Position numbers and translations under genes: made by a program. Shown in pieces: positions 5,260-6,064 of a stretch of DNA of 6,064 nt. The number at the start of each line of letters is the position of its first letter. Position 1 is the stretch's first letter. The DNA comes from CAJKWP01 sp964554475 (GTDB taxonomy: Bacteria > Bacillota > Clostridia > Christensenellales > UBA1242), in the NCBI GenBank assembly GCA_964554475.1, contig CAZKOT010000053.1:1-6064 (forward strand), read 5' to 3'. The notes beneath the pieces are model-generated. The model made no database searches and had not been told where the DNA came from. It saw nothing but the letters and a program-made list of their open reading frames with translations.

Positions 5260-6064
5260 ATGCTTTCAAGAGTGCAGAGTTACGGCCTGATGGGAATTGA
5301 TGGTTATAGCGTTACTGTTGAGGCCGATTTGAGCGGGGGATTACCCTCTTTTGATATTGTAGGACTTGCTGACACGGCAATTAAAGAAGCAAAAGAACGT
5401 GTTCGTTCGGCAATAAAAAATTCTGGATTTGATTATCCTATTAACAAAATTACAATTAATCTTGCACCTGCCGACAAAAAAAAAGAGGGACCGCATTATG
5501 ATTTAGCAATAGCCGTTGCTCTTTTGTCAGCAACTTCACAAGTGCCTATAGAAAGCGTTACTGACATTGTTTTTTTGGGTGAACTTTCGCTTGACGGAAG
5601 TGTACGAAAAGTCAACGGTGTTTTGCCCATTTTAATTTCTGCTCGTGAAAAAGGTTTTAAAAAGGTTGTTATTCCGCAAGGTAATAAAGAAGAAGCAAGT
5701 TATATTGATGGCCTTGAAATTATTGTTGTTGCTTGCTTAAAAGATATTGTTTCTTATTTAAAAGCAGAAAAAATTATTGAAAAATTAAAAATCTCTGATT
5801 TCCATGAAATTAAAGAAAACGCAAAGAAAAATTATAACGATTTTAAAGACATTAAAGGTCAAAAATGTGCAAAAAGAGCACTTGAAATTGCCGCTGCAGG
5901 TGGACACAATATGATTATGATTGGACCTCCTGGAAGTGGAAAAACTATGCTTGCCAAGAGACTTCCTTCTATTCTACCACCCTTGAGTTTACAGGAAGCA
6001 TTGGAAACAACAAAGATACATTCTGTTGCCGGAAAACTACACAAAGATTCATCGCTTATGACGG
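5260..6064 (+). CDS. yifB: YifB/ComM family Mg-chelatase-like AAA+ ATPase, 3' end beyond window
   Basis: The first 268 residues of a protein that is usually about 500 long are present, without a stop, and the frame is open to the window edge. Family members form hexameric AAA+ rings; the proteobacterial member ComM drives branch migration when incoming single-stranded DNA is recombined during natural transformation. The N-terminal ChlI-like domain (about 1-165) shows the family signatures GLPSFDIVGLADTAIKEAKE (27-46), RVRSAIKNSGF and INLAPADKKKEGPHYDLAIA (66-85). After a linker, the AAA+ domain begins with DIKGQ-KRALEIAAAGGHN (197-216) and has a complete Walker A GPPGSGKT (222-229, Lys228), followed by LAKRLPSILPPL and the ETTKIHSVAG stretch. 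Walker B, sensor and C-terminal parts are outside the window. The start ATG is supported by the family N-terminus and by AAAAGGA at 5245-5251. Family assignment is firm; a role in DNA uptake in this organism is inference. Confidence 0.93.
   Translation, partial: MLSRVQSYGLMGIDGYSVTVEADLSGGLPSFDIVGLADTAIKEAKERVRSAIKNSGFDYPINKITINLAPADKKKEGPHYDLAIAVALLSATSQVPIESVTDIVFLGELSLDGSVRKVNGVLPILISAREKGFKKVVIPQGNKEEASYIDGLEIIVVACLKDIVSYLKAEKIIEKLKISDFHEIKENAKKNYNDFKDIKGQKCAKRALEIAAAGGHNMIMIGPPGSGKTMLAKRLPSILPPLSLQEALETTKIHSVAGKLHKDSSLMT

Noticed and set aside
1..6064. CRISPR array, insertion sequence, tRNA or rRNA gene, or new multi-gene system
   Set aside because: No regularly spaced repeats, transposase motifs, cloverleaf-like segments or unfamiliar gene cluster were seen. 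All large genes belong to known housekeeping families.

Overview
This is an AT-rich window in which every gene lies on the + strand. The short intergenic spaces, purine-rich Shine-Dalgarno sites, TTG start on rpsU, pcrA and ligA separated by a single small gene, and a LigA of the low-GC clostridial type (for example the stretch around RVFIRRSNEVIPEI) point to a Firmicutes/Bacillota genome. It is probably an uncultured clostridial lineage, but the exact lineage cannot be read from the sequence.

Layout: 1-40 is a GC-richer inverted repeat at the left edge. 49-78 is a promoter whose expected transcription start falls on or next to the pcrA ATG. 85-2298 encodes a full-length PcrA/UvrD-type helicase. 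2299-2396 is a spacer with two perfect AT-rich palindromes and a weak promoter candidate. 2397-2741 encodes a small cupin-fold protein that lacks the metal-binding histidines. 2778-4736 encodes NAD-dependent DNA ligase LigA, with substitutions at several positions that form the adenylate pocket in the family. A fully consensus promoter (TTGACA, 17 bases, TATAAT) overlaps the ligA stop codon and drives rpsU (4797-4979, ribosomal protein bS21), which ends in a clean intrinsic terminator (4982-5009). After about 190 bases with no supported gene, a second promoter drives yifB/comM (from 5260), which runs off the right edge.

Three of the five proteins act on DNA. PcrA unwinds and remodels DNA in repair and replication, LigA seals nicks, and YifB/ComM belongs to a family of ring-shaped branch-migration motors used in recombination of incoming DNA. 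The region is mainly housekeeping, and I find no CRISPR array, mobile element, defence island or clearly new system. The observations most worth checking are the probable leaderless start of pcrA and the altered active site of LigA (Ser108, Lys263 and His276 at positions usually Glu, Arg and Lys).
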